Assembly (NCBI GenBank): GCA_937901335.1
Contig: CALCHC010000121.1
Coordinates: forward strand, 1 to 11,772
DNA length: 11,772 nucleotides
Direction of reading: 5' to 3'
From: an uncultured Phascolarctobacterium sp.
GTDB lineage: Bacteria; Bacillota; Negativicutes; Acidaminococcales; Acidaminococcaceae
Below the pieces are notes generated by a model that searched no databases, was not told where the DNA came from, and saw nothing but the letters and a program-made list of their open reading frames with translations. Positions 1 through 7,260 of this stretch are shown here, piece after piece; position 1 is the stretch's first letter, and each line of letters opens with the position of its first letter. A program made the translations under genes and the position numbers.

Positions 1-1
1 T

Positions 2-265
2 GTCGGAAAGAAGACTGCAGAACGTATGCTGCTTGAACTTAAAGACAAAGTGGGTGGCATCAGTGCTGATGATGTAAGTGATTTTGGTGCAACTGTGGAA
101 GCAGGTGGTAGTGGTGCTGTGGCAGAAGTCATTGAAGCACTTAACTCCTTGGGCTACAGCAACAGCGAAATCATGCCCGTTTTGAAAGAAATTCCCAATA
201 GTGCAAGTCTTACCAGTGAAGAACTGTTGCGTCAAGCACTTAGAATGTTTGCAAGGAGGCAGTAA
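2..265 (+). CDS. ruvA: Holliday junction branch migration protein RuvA, C-terminal part (partial)
   Basis: The gene is cut by the left window edge; 87 residues remain. They open with VGKKTAERMLLELKDK, the second helix-hairpin-helix of RuvA domain II, which contacts the junction backbone. A low-complexity Gly/Ala/Ser linker follows (about 28 residues), then the small helical domain III (SLGYSNSEIMPVLKEI onward), which in this family binds RuvB and regulates its ATPase. RuvA tetramers clamp Holliday junctions and recruit RuvB rings for branch migration in recombinational repair. The TAA stop shares its final A with the ruvB ATG (TAATG), so the two are translationally coupled. The first ATG in view (position 26) lies inside the domain and is not the true start. 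Confidence 0.95.
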   Translation, partial: VGKKTAERMLLELKDKVGGISADDVSDFGATVEAGGSGAVAEVIEALNSLGYSNSEIMPVLKEIPNSASLTSEELLRQALRMFARRQ

Positions 266-1269
266 TGGAATTCGATGATAGAATTATTGCCGGACAGGAG
301 CAGGAAGCCGATGGTTGGCAATATAGCCTGCGCCCTCGTCTGTTAAATGAATACATCGGTCAAAACCAAGTTAAGGACAACCTTTCCATTTTTATTAAGG
401 CTGCTGCTGCAAGACATGAAGCTCTTGACCACGTTCTGCTCTTTGGCCCTCCTGGCTTAGGTAAGACCACTTTGGCTAACATCATTGCCAACGAACTCAA
501 CGTTAATATTCGCGTAACCAGTGGTCCTGCTATCGAAAGACAAGGCGACTTGGCGGCGATTTTGACTAACTTGGGCGATAATGATGTGCTCTTTATAGAT
601 GAAATTCACAGGCTTTCTAAAACCGTAGAAGAAATTTTGTATTCTGCGATGGAAGATTTTGCCTTAGATATAATTATTGGCAAAGGTCCTAGCGCTCGTA
701 GTGTGCGTCTTGATTTGCCTAAATTTACTTTGATTGGTGCTACTACTCGTTTGGGTAGTATTGCTGCTCCTTTGCGTGATCGTTTTGGCGTGCAATGTCG
801 TTTAGAGTTCTACAAGCCGGAAGAATTGCAATTCATCATTACCCGTGCTGCTGAAATCTTAAATGTACAAATCGACAAAGAAGGCGCTGCTGAAATCGCT
901 CGTCGCAGCAGAGGCACGCCCCGTATCGCCAATCGCCTGTTAAAACGCGTACGCGACTTCGCACAAGTTTTGGGTGCACCTAGCATCAACAAGCAGCTTG
1001 CTTCCGAAGCGTTGGCTAAGCTTGAAGTTGATAGCTACGGTTTCGACCGCAACGATAGACGCATCTTGAATACCATCGTTAAAACTTTTGGCGGTGGTCC
1101 TGTTGGTATCGAGACTATCGCTGCTGCGGTTAGTGAAGAAACTACTACCATCGAAGATGTTATTGAACCATACTTGATGCAACTTGGTATGCTTCAACGT
1201 ACTCCGAGAGGTCGCATCGCTACTCGCGAGGCGTATAGATACTTGGGAATCCCTTTCCCGGAGAAATAA
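265..1269 (+). CDS. ruvB: Holliday junction branch migration ATPase RuvB
   Basis: This 334-residue protein has the normal RuvB length. It is an AAA+ motor that forms hexameric rings beside RuvA and pumps DNA through the Holliday junction. Visible motifs, in order: the N-terminal SLRPRLLNEYIGQ segment, Walker A GPPGLGKTT (61-69), Walker B LFIDEIH (109-115), sensor 1 GATTR (158-162) and LRDRFG (170-175) with the arginine-finger region, then the winged-helix C-terminal domain (FGGGPVGIETIAAAVSEE, about 275-292). The stretch after sensor 1 reads LGSIAAP rather than the more usual AGLLTSP, a modest divergence. The start is supported by the AAGGAGG ribosome-binding site at 254-260 and the one-base overlap with ruvA. 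queH follows after 1 bp. Confidence 0.98.
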   Translation: MEFDDRIIAGQEQEADGWQYSLRPRLLNEYIGQNQVKDNLSIFIKAAAARHEALDHVLLFGPPGLGKTTLANIIANELNVNIRVTSGPAIERQGDLAAILTNLGDNDVLFIDEIHRLSKTVEEILYSAMEDFALDIIIGKGPSARSVRLDLPKFTLIGATTRLGSIAAPLRDRFGVQCRLEFYKPEELQFIITRAAEILNVQIDKEGAAEIARRSRGTPRIANRLLKRVRDFAQVLGAPSINKQLASEALAKLEVDSYGFDRNDRRILNTIVKTFGGGPVGIETIAAAVSEETTTIEDVIEPYLMQLGMLQRTPRGRIATREAYRYLGIPFPEK

Positions 1270-1270
1270 T

Positions 1271-1870
1271 ATGAAGATTTTATTACACGCTTGCTGCGGC
1301 CCCTGTGCTTGCTATCCTAGTGAGAAGCTTGCGGCTGACGGCAAGGAGTTTGATATTTTATACTTTAATCCTAATATTCATCCCTACAAGGAATTTAAGC
1401 AACGCTTAGCAACCTTGCGTGAGTTCTGCGAAAAGAAGCAAATTGCTCTTTACATCGATAAGAACTACGCTTTGGAAGAAACTGTACGTGGTATGGTGTG
1501 CGAACCTACAGTTCGTTGTGCCTACTGTTACCGCGTGCGTATGCGTTATGCTGCTAAGTTCGCTAAGGAAAATGGTTATGATGCTTTTAGTACTACACTT
1601 CTTGTAAGCCCGTACCAAAAGCACGCCTTAATTATTAAGGAAGCAGAAGCTGCTGCCGAAGAATTTGGCATTCCTTTTTACTACGAAGACTTCCGTACTG
1701 GTTACCAACGTGGCGTAGATATCAGCCTCGAAATGAAACTCTACCGCCAACAATACTGCGGCTGCGTCTTCAGCGAACGCGACCGCTATCTTGTCGTAAA
1801 AAAGAAAGCGGAAGTACCGCAAGAGAAGATTACAAGAATTAGTAAAGTCCTGTATATGATTAATAACTAA
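1271..1870 (+). CDS. queH: Epoxyqueuosine reductase QueH (cobalamin-independent)
   Basis: This 199-residue protein belongs to the former DUF208 family, now known as QueH. QueH reduces epoxyqueuosine to queuosine in the tRNA anticodon using iron-sulfur chemistry, as a non-homologous replacement for cobalamin-dependent QueG. Conserved cysteines are all present: MKILLHACCGPCAC at the N-terminus (C8, C9, C12, C14), MVCEPTVRCAYC (C77, C83, C86) and the CGC motif near the end (C163, C165, followed by VFSERDRY). These are the expected metal-cluster ligands and redox cysteines. I chose the ATG at 1271 because it has GGAGAA at 1260-1265 and begins at the conserved family start. An upstream in-frame GTG at 1184 would overlap ruvB by 86 bases. 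Its substrate is made by Tgt and QueA, encoded 1.6 kb downstream. Confidence 0.93.
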   Translation: MKILLHACCGPCACYPSEKLAADGKEFDILYFNPNIHPYKEFKQRLATLREFCEKKQIALYIDKNYALEETVRGMVCEPTVRCAYCYRVRMRYAAKFAKENGYDAFSTTLLVSPYQKHALIIKEAEAAAEEFGIPFYYEDFRTGYQRGVDISLEMKLYRQQYCGCVFSERDRYLVVKKKAEVPQEKITRISKVLYMINN

Positions 1871-2155
1871 CTTCCTCGATAGGTAACTTTCTCGTTGAGA
1901 AATATTTAACATTACTATATTGAGCAATTTATTTGTTTCGTAGTGATTTAAGAAATGTAGTGACTTTTTAATAAAGAAAATTTTGGTAGTGAGCAATTGT
2001 TTGAGTGCTTGCACGAGTTTTGCGAACGACAAAATTTTCATACTAGTTGGAACGTTAAGCATTTCTTTATGAACGAGAAAAATATAAATTGTTGATGTAT
2101 AGTTGTTGAAAAATATGCAAATTGCGAATATAAGAACATAAACAAGGAGATCATC
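1871..2155. other. AT-rich intergenic region between queH and spoIID
   Basis: I see no convincing gene in these 285 bases. A perfect 6-bp stem with a 3-base loop, TTTCTC-GTT-GAGAAA (1888-1902), lies just after queH but lacks a clear T-tract, so it is at best a weak terminator. The heptamer GTAGTGA occurs three times (1940-1946, 1958-1964, 1986-1992). The right end holds the spoIID promoter. A minus-strand reading frame crosses the region, but it extends deep into queH antisense and resembles no protein I know. Confidence 0.6.
2106..2134 (+). promoter_or_regulatory. Predicted sigma-70-type promoter for spoIID-queA-tgt
   Basis: A -35 box TTGAAA (2106-2111) and a -10 box TATAAG (2129-2134) are separated by exactly 17 bp; each matches the consensus at 5 of 6 positions. 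The predicted start, about 2141, leaves a leader of roughly 15 nt just before the AAGGAG ribosome-binding site (2144-2149), too short for a riboswitch. This suggests vegetative rather than sporulation-sigma expression of spoIID. Inferred from sequence only. Confidence 0.6.
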
Positions 2156-3433
2156 ATGCTGAAAAAGCTCTTTCTACTCTGCCTAATAGCATTAAGCATT
2201 TGTAGCACTTGCTTTGCTAACGACAACTTGCGTGTCGCTTTGGTCTATGGGCAGTACAGTGCTGAAATCAGCTGTGATGATGAATTTACAGTGGAAGACC
2301 TTGCCACAGGAAAGGTTAGCACTATTCCTGAAGGCAAATACTTTTTGAATGTTAAAGAAGGCAAGCTTACCATGGGTGAGCATACCTTCAGTAATAAAAT
2401 TGCCATCAATCGTTTTGAAGGCAAGTCCCTGCCTCAAATCAACAAGCGCCGTTATGCAGGTGCTTTGGTGGCGCAAACACAAGGGGATAGGCTTTTAGTT
2501 AATAACATCGTAAATTTGGAACTGTATTTGTGCAGCGTGTTGCCGAGTAAGACCATGCCTATTTGGCCAGATGAAGCTATTAAGGCACAAGCAGTTGCTG
2601 CTCGCAGTTATGCTAAATATATGATGTGGCAAAATGCTGATAATGCTTATGACCTTACTGCCAATGATAAGGAACTTACTTATCAAGGTACTGGTGCTGA
2701 AAAAGCTGCCATCAGCAAATTTATTAAAGCAACTAGCGGACAATTCTTGGTGGATGGGGCAGGTAACCCTGCACAAGCAGTAACAACCTCCAGTACAGGT
2801 GGTAAGACTGCTTCTGCCAAAGAAGTGTGGGGCAAAGAGATTAGCTATCTGCAATCTGTAGAAGATTATGATAGTGACAGCCCTGAATATAAATGGGAGT
2901 ATTACGCTAATCCGATTATGGTGCGTAACTTTTTAGAACAAAACGGTTATGCAGTAGGTAAGCTGGAAAGTATTAAGCTTTCTCCCGTTGACGAGCCTGA
3001 TATTGACCGTTCTGCAACTGGTAGGGTAAATTACCTTATCATTGCCGGTGATGCAGGTGTGGTTAAAGTTTCCGGCTTAGACTTAATGCAAATGCTGAAT
3101 TTAAACAGCACTTTATTTGATGTAGAAACTGGTGTCCCTGTTCCCGATACTTTGAACGTTCCCATTACCAATTATTATGGGATGCAAATCGGTAGCAAGG
3201 ATATTAATATAAAAGTAAAAGAACAAGGTGAGCCTGTTTGGAAGAACGTCATCCGTAGTTATCACTTGTTGAGTGGTGCCAAGGATGAAAAGATTACCTT
3301 CCGTGGTAAAGGTAAGGGTGAAGGCTTAGGCCTCAGCGTGTGGGGTGCAAGAGGCATGGCAAATGCTTCTAGTAAAAACACCTACAAAAAAATTCTTGAC
3401 CATTACTATCCCGGTACAACCTTGACGAAATAG
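2156..3433 (+). CDS. spoIID: SpoIID/LytB-domain cell-wall protein, probably altered active site
   Basis: This 425-residue secreted protein starts with a signal peptide (KK, then a hydrophobic run about 5-18, likely cleavage after CFA at 21). The SpoIID domain covers about 95-425: LELYLCSVLPSKTMPIWP (121-138), the family hallmark EAIKAQAVAARSYA (140-153), SSTGGKTAS (212-220), EVWG (223-226) and a C-terminal GLGLSVWGARGMA block (390-402) followed by YYPGT. Characterised SpoIID proteins are lytic transglycosylases that cleave peptidoglycan glycan strands stripped of stem peptides. The catalytic Glu of the usual SEMP motif is Lys132 here, and the C-terminal GHG...SQWGA signature reads GEG...SVWGA. 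It may therefore be a binding protein rather than an enzyme. It has its own promoter and lies 12 bp before queA. Family assignment is firm; activity is doubtful. Confidence 0.88.
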   Translation: MLKKLFLLCLIALSICSTCFANDNLRVALVYGQYSAEISCDDEFTVEDLATGKVSTIPEGKYFLNVKEGKLTMGEHTFSNKIAINRFEGKSLPQINKRRYAGALVAQTQGDRLLVNNIVNLELYLCSVLPSKTMPIWPDEAIKAQAVAARSYAKYMMWQNADNAYDLTANDKELTYQGTGAEKAAISKFIKATSGQFLVDGAGNPAQAVTTSSTGGKTASAKEVWGKEISYLQSVEDYDSDSPEYKWEYYANPIMVRNFLEQNGYAVGKLESIKLSPVDEPDIDRSATGRVNYLIIAGDAGVVKVSGLDLMQMLNLNSTLFDVETGVPVPDTLNVPITNYYGMQIGSKDINIKVKEQGEPVWKNVIRSYHLLSGAKDEKITFRGKGKGEGLGLSVWGARGMANASSKNTYKKILDHYYPGTTLTK

Positions 3434-3445
3434 GATGAGAGAAGT

Positions 3446-4468
3446 ATGTTTGTAAAAGATTTTGATTATGAATTACCGCAAGAGCTTATTGCTCAACATC
3501 CCATGGAACCACGTGACCATTCTCGTTTGATGGTGGTGGATAAAAACACTGGTGAAATTGAGCATAAGCATTTTTATGATTTGCTGGATTACTTAGAACC
3601 GGGCGATGTGCTTGTATTTAATGATACTCGCGTAATTCCGGCACGTCTCTTTGGTCATAAAGATACTGGTGCTCACGTTGAAGTATTCCTTTTGGCTCGT
3701 AAGAATGCTACTGATTGGGAAGCTCTCGTTCGTCCCGGTAAAAAACTGCAAGTAGGTGCAAAGATTACCTTTAGCGAAGACCTTTCTGCAGAAGTAATTG
3801 ACCACACCGATTTTGGTGGACGCATTGTGCGTTTCCATTATGAAGGTATCTTTGAAGAAATCTTAGATAGATTGGGCGAAACTCCGCTGCCTCCTTACAT
3901 TACTGCACCTTTAGAAGATAAGGAGCGTTACCAAACCGTTTACAGTCGTGAACGTGGTAGTGCTGCTGCTCCTACTGCAGGCTTGCATTTCACCAAAGAA
4001 ATGCTGCAAAAAATTAAGGACAAAGGTTGTGAAGAAGTTTTCGTTACCTTACACGTTGGTCTTGGCACCTTCCGTCCTGTAAGTGCGGAAAAAATTGAAG
4101 ACCATCAAATGCATAGAGAGTTCTATACCGTAAGTGAAGAAGCTGCTGCTACCATTAACAAGGCGAAAGCTGAAGGTAGACGCATCATTGCTGTAGGTAC
4201 TACTGCAGTACGCACTTTGGAATCTGCAGGTGCGGACGGCGTGATGAAAGCAGGCGGTAACTTTACCCAAATCTTCATCTACCCTGGATACGAATATCGC
4301 TTTGTAGATGCATTGGTTACCAACTTCCATTTACCTCAAAGCACTTTGTTGATGCTTGTATCTGCTCTTAGCAGTCGTGACATTATGCTTAATGCTTACG
4401 CTGTGGCAGTTGCTGAAAAATATCGCTTCTTCTCCTTTGGTGATGCGATGTTCATAAAAAATAAGTAA
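3446..4468 (+). CDS. queA: S-adenosylmethionine:tRNA ribosyltransferase-isomerase QueA
   Basis: At 340 residues this is full length for QueA. The enzyme transfers and rearranges the ribose of S-adenosylmethionine onto preQ1 at tRNA position 34, giving epoxyqueuosine with release of adenine and methionine. Family signatures are visible: the N-terminal FDYELPQELIAQHP (6-19), LVFNDTRVIPARLFG (56-70), GSAAAPTAGLHFT (171-183), TLHVGLGTFRPV (201-212), VTNFHLPQSTLLMLVSAL (291-308) and the terminal FGDAMFI (331-337). The start lies 12 bp after the spoIID stop, with only a weak ribosome-binding site (GATGAGAGAAG), so translation may depend on coupling with spoIID. tgt, acting one step earlier, follows after 26 bp. 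No anomaly was seen. Confidence 0.97.
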   Translation: MFVKDFDYELPQELIAQHPMEPRDHSRLMVVDKNTGEIEHKHFYDLLDYLEPGDVLVFNDTRVIPARLFGHKDTGAHVEVFLLARKNATDWEALVRPGKKLQVGAKITFSEDLSAEVIDHTDFGGRIVRFHYEGIFEEILDRLGETPLPPYITAPLEDKERYQTVYSRERGSAAAPTAGLHFTKEMLQKIKDKGCEEVFVTLHVGLGTFRPVSAEKIEDHQMHREFYTVSEEAAATINKAKAEGRRIIAVGTTAVRTLESAGADGVMKAGGNFTQIFIYPGYEYRFVDALVTNFHLPQSTLLMLVSALSSRDIMLNAYAVAVAEKYRFFSFGDAMFIKNK

Positions 4469-4494
4469 AAAAACACATAAAGGAGATTTAGTTT

Positions 4495-5622
4495 ATGTGC
4501 AATAATAAGAAACATGCTGTATGGTATGAATTAGTTAAAGAATGTCCTCGCAGTGGTGCTCGCTTAGGTAAGCTGCACACTCCTCACGGAACCTTTGATA
4601 CTCCGATGTTTATGCCCGTAGGTACTCAGGCAACAGTAAAAACCCTGTCTCCTGAAGAACTGTACGATATGGGTAGCCAAGTTATTTTGGCAAATACTTA
4701 CCACTTGTTCTTGCGTCCCGGTCACGAACTGGTACAAAAAGCTGGCGGTTTGCATAAATTCATGAACTATAATCGTGGTATGCTTACCGATAGTGGTGGA
4801 TTCCAAGTATTCAGCTTGGGTGCTATGCGTAAAATTACCGAAGATGGCGTAATGTTCCGTTCCCACATTGATGGTAGCAAAAAGTACCTCAATCCTGAAA
4901 TTGCAACCCACGTACAAGAAGCTTTAGGTGCAGATATCATCATGGCATTTGATGAATGCATTCCGTATCCTGCAACATTTGAATATGCTAAAAAATCTAC
5001 TGAACGTACTACCCGCTGGGCAAAACGTTGCTTGGAAGCACATACTCGTGAAGACCAATCCTTGTTCGGTATCGTGCAAGGCGGTATGTATCCTGAACTG
5101 CGCAAAATGAGCGTAGAACAATTAACCGAGCTTGATTTTGCAGGTTACGGTATTGGTGGTCTTAGTGTAGGTGAACCTAAACCGATGATGTACGACATTT
5201 TGAGCCAAACCACTTGTCATATGCCTAAAGATAAAGTTCGTTACTTGATGGGCGTTGGTACTGCGGACTGCATCGTAGAAGCAGTAAACCTTGGCGTTGA
5301 TATGATGGACTGCGTATTCCCGACTCGTGTTGCTCGTAACGGTACTGCCATGACCAACGAAGGTCGCTTGGTTGTACGTAACGCAACTTATGCAGAAGAC
5401 TTCCGTCCTATTGAAGAAGGTTGCACTTGCTACACTTGCCGTAACTTTAGCCGTGCGTATATTCGTCACTTGTTCAAAGCAGAAGAAGTTTTTGCTTTGC
5501 GCTTGTTGACCATTCATAACCTTCACTTCTTGCTTGACTTCAGCAGAAGAATTCGTGAAGCAATTGCTAACGATACCTTCCCTGAATTCAGAGAAAGATT
5601 TTTGCAAAACTATAAAGGCTAA
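4495..5622 (+). CDS. tgt: tRNA-guanine(34) transglycosylase Tgt
   Basis: This 375-residue protein matches bacterial Tgt. It swaps guanine-34 of GUN-anticodon tRNAs (Asp, Asn, His, Tyr) for the queuosine precursor preQ1. The substrate-binding and general acid/base segment is LTDSGGFQVFSLG (97-109, D99), and FGIVQGG is at 191-197. The nucleophile region is MDCVFPTR (271-278, D272). The zinc site is CTCYTC (C310, C312, C315) plus H341 in LTIHN. A ribosome-binding site AAAGGAG lies upstream of the ATG. It follows queA in the same direction and supplies QueA's substrate. No preQ1-synthesis genes (queC, D, E, F) are in the window, so preQ1 must be made elsewhere or imported. Confidence 0.98.
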   Translation: MCNNKKHAVWYELVKECPRSGARLGKLHTPHGTFDTPMFMPVGTQATVKTLSPEELYDMGSQVILANTYHLFLRPGHELVQKAGGLHKFMNYNRGMLTDSGGFQVFSLGAMRKITEDGVMFRSHIDGSKKYLNPEIATHVQEALGADIIMAFDECIPYPATFEYAKKSTERTTRWAKRCLEAHTREDQSLFGIVQGGMYPELRKMSVEQLTELDFAGYGIGGLSVGEPKPMMYDILSQTTCHMPKDKVRYLMGVGTADCIVEAVNLGVDMMDCVFPTRVARNGTAMTNEGRLVVRNATYAEDFRPIEEGCTCYTCRNFSRAYIRHLFKAEEVFALRLLTIHNLHFLLDFSRRIREAIANDTFPEFRERFLQNYKG

Positions 5623-5642
5623 AAAGGAGTTTTGGCTTTTTT
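5614..5642 (+). terminator. Possible weak terminator or attenuator between tgt and yajC
   Basis: AAAGGCTAAAA (5614-5624) can pair with TTTTGGCTTT (5630-5639) around the loop AGGAG, with one bulged G and one G-U pair, and the T-run continues to 5642. The stem overlaps the tgt stop codon and is mostly A-T, so termination would be partial. It may reduce read-through into yajC-secD-secF rather than stop it. I see no convincing promoter between it and yajC. Confidence 0.35.
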
Positions 5643-5693
5643 AGAGAATATATACAAATTATAACAATTTGAACATTTTTATGGAGGTGCTCT

Positions 5694-5990
5694 ATGTTTG
5701 GTGCTGATACAATGGCAATGATTAATGCAGTTTTACCGTTCTTCTTGATGGGTGGTATTTTCTACTTCATGTTGTGGAAACCCCAAAAGAAACAACAACA
5801 AGACCGCCAAAACTTGCTTAATTCTTTGAAAAAAGGCGATAAAATCATTACTATCGGCGGTATTTACGGTACTATTACCGACTTGTCCGAAAAAACTGTT
5901 AAAGTTGAGATTGCTGAAGGTGTAGAAATCACCATGGTTCGTTCCGCAGTAAGCAATTTCCAAGATCCTAATCGCACTCAAAGCGAATAA
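5694..5990 (+). CDS. yajC: Preprotein translocase subunit YajC
   Basis: This 98-residue protein has YajC architecture: a short N-terminus, one transmembrane helix (about 8-27, AVLPFFLMGGIFYFMLW), then a basic KPQKKQQQ stretch and a small cytoplasmic domain with the conserved NSLKKGDKIITIGGIYGTI (about 42-60). YajC associates with SecD and SecF in the ancillary complex that helps SecYEG move proteins across, and release them from, the inner membrane. A strong GGAGGTG ribosome-binding site is at 5683-5689. secD follows 25 bp after the stop, giving the standard yajC-secD-secF order. The gene lies 71 bp after tgt, the common arrangement in many bacteria. Confidence 0.96.
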   Translation: MFGADTMAMINAVLPFFLMGGIFYFMLWKPQKKQQQDRQNLLNSLKKGDKIITIGGIYGTITDLSEKTVKVEIAEGVEITMVRSAVSNFQDPNRTQSE

Positions 5991-6015
5991 TGTCAAATTC
6001 TAAGGGGGAATAGTT

Positions 6016-7260
6016 TTGAGATGGAATGAATTAGGGAAATTCCTGATTATTGCATTGGCAATCATCGGGGGCTTCTGCGTTTATATCCAACCGTTGTCCA
6101 ACTCTATTAAACAGGGCTTGGACTTGCAAGGTGGTACCCACGTTGTTTTGCAAGCAGTGGATACTCCTGAAATGAAAGTAGATGATGACGCTGTAAACCG
6201 CAGTGTTAAAATTATCGAACGTCGTGTAAATGAACTTGGTTTGACCGAACCCGTTATTCAACGTCAAGGTAAAGACCGTATTATCGTTGAACTTCCGGGT
6301 GTAAAAGATCCTGAGAAAGCAATCGCAATGCTCGGTCGTACTGCAATGTTGCACTTCCAAGATGAACGTGGCAATGTTGTGCTTACTGGTAGTGATTTGA
6401 AAGATGCTCGTGCACAAATCTCTCAAGGTAACCAAGCAGTTGTTGGTTTGGAATTCAACTCCGAAGGTGCAGATAAATTTGCTGATTTGACTGCTAAAAA
6501 CATCGGTAAACAAATTGCCATCGTACTTGACGGTGAAGTGCTTACTGCTCCTGTAGTACAAGAAGCAATTACCGGTGGTCGTGCACAAATTTCCGGTTCT
6601 CGCTCTATTGAAGATGCAGAACGTTTGGCAATTTTGCTCCGCAGTGGTTCCTTGCCTGTTAAAATTGAAATCCTCGAAAACCGCACCGTTGGTCCTACCC
6701 TCGGTCAAGACTCCAAAGAAAAAAGTATCAAAGCTTTTGGTATTGGCATCTTAGGCGTTTTCGTATTTATGATTTTGTTCTATCGTCTTTCCGGTATCGT
6801 TGCAGATATTGCTTTGCTCCTTTATGTAATGCTTCTGCTCTTGGCAATGCGTTACTTGGGTGCAACCTTGACCTTGCCTGGTATCGCAGGTATCATTCTG
6901 TCCATCGGTATGGCAGTTGACGCCAACGTACTTATCTTTGAACGCTTCAAAGAAGAAATCAAACGTGGCAGAACTTTGCGTAGTGCTATGGATGCTGGCT
7001 TTGGTCGTGCATTTGTAACTATTTTCGACTCCAACGTAACTACTTTGATGGCAGCAGCAATCCTGTTCTACTTGGGTACTGGTCCTATCAAAGGCTTTGC
7101 AGTTACCCTTGCTTTGGGCGTACTCCTCAGTATGTTCACCGCAATCACTGTAACCAAATATTTGCTGCGTTTCCTGATTTACTCTAACTTTACTAAAAAT
7201 CCGTGGATTTTTGGTGTGGCAGCTCCTAAAGCTGATACTGCTAAGGAGGTGTCTAAATAA
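6016..7260 (+). CDS. secD: Protein translocase subunit SecD
   Basis: This 414-residue protein has six predicted membrane helices and a large extracytoplasmic domain between helices 1 and 2. Helix 1 is about 8-26. The P1-head motif GLDLQGGTHVVLQAVDTPE (34-52) and NRSVKIIERRVNELGLTEP (61-79) follow, then helices 2-6 from about 238 to 390. The conserved helix-4 motif GMAVDANVLIFERFKEE (298-314) includes D302, the aspartate linked to proton-driven function in SecDF. The start is TTG at 6016, supported by AAGGGGG at 6002-6008 and by residues RWNELGKF, which fit the family N-terminus; the nearby ATG at 6021 is in another frame. The stop overlaps the secF start (TAATG). Confidence 0.97.
   Translation: MRWNELGKFLIIALAIIGGFCVYIQPLSNSIKQGLDLQGGTHVVLQAVDTPEMKVDDDAVNRSVKIIERRVNELGLTEPVIQRQGKDRIIVELPGVKDPEKAIAMLGRTAMLHFQDERGNVVLTGSDLKDARAQISQGNQAVVGLEFNSEGADKFADLTAKNIGKQIAIVLDGEVLTAPVVQEAITGGRAQISGSRSIEDAERLAILLRSGSLPVKIEILENRTVGPTLGQDSKEKSIKAFGIGILGVFVFMILFYRLSGIVADIALLLYVMLLLLAMRYLGATLTLPGIAGIILSIGMAVDANVLIFERFKEEIKRGRTLRSAMDAGFGRAFVTIFDSNVTTLMAAAILFYLGTGPIKGFAVTLALGVLLSMFTAITVTKYLLRFLIYSNFTKNPWIFGVAAPKADTAKEVSK

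Noticed and set aside
1184..1270. Upstream GTG start giving QueH a 29-residue extension
   Set aside because: It would overlap ruvB by 86 bases, lacks a good ribosome-binding site, and QueH proteins begin close to the LLHACCGPC motif.
1628..2062. Minus-strand open frame spanning the end of queH and the intergenic gap
   Set aside because: About half is antisense to queH, there is no clear ribosome-binding site, and the protein resembles nothing known to me.
2141..2155. preQ1 riboswitch upstream of the spoIID-queA-tgt unit
   Set aside because: The predicted leader is only about 15 nt, and these genes act after preQ1 synthesis; no aptamer-like structure seen.
5643..5693. Separate promoter for yajC (TATAAC at 5660-5665)
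   Set aside because: No -35-like hexamer at 16-18 bp spacing; the nearest, TTGGCT, is 22 bp away.
6031..6708. Long minus-strand open frame (225 codons) opposite secD
   Set aside because: It lies wholly antisense to a well-conserved secD and has a low-complexity, Cys/Asn/Thr-rich composition expected from reversed codons; no recognisable motif.
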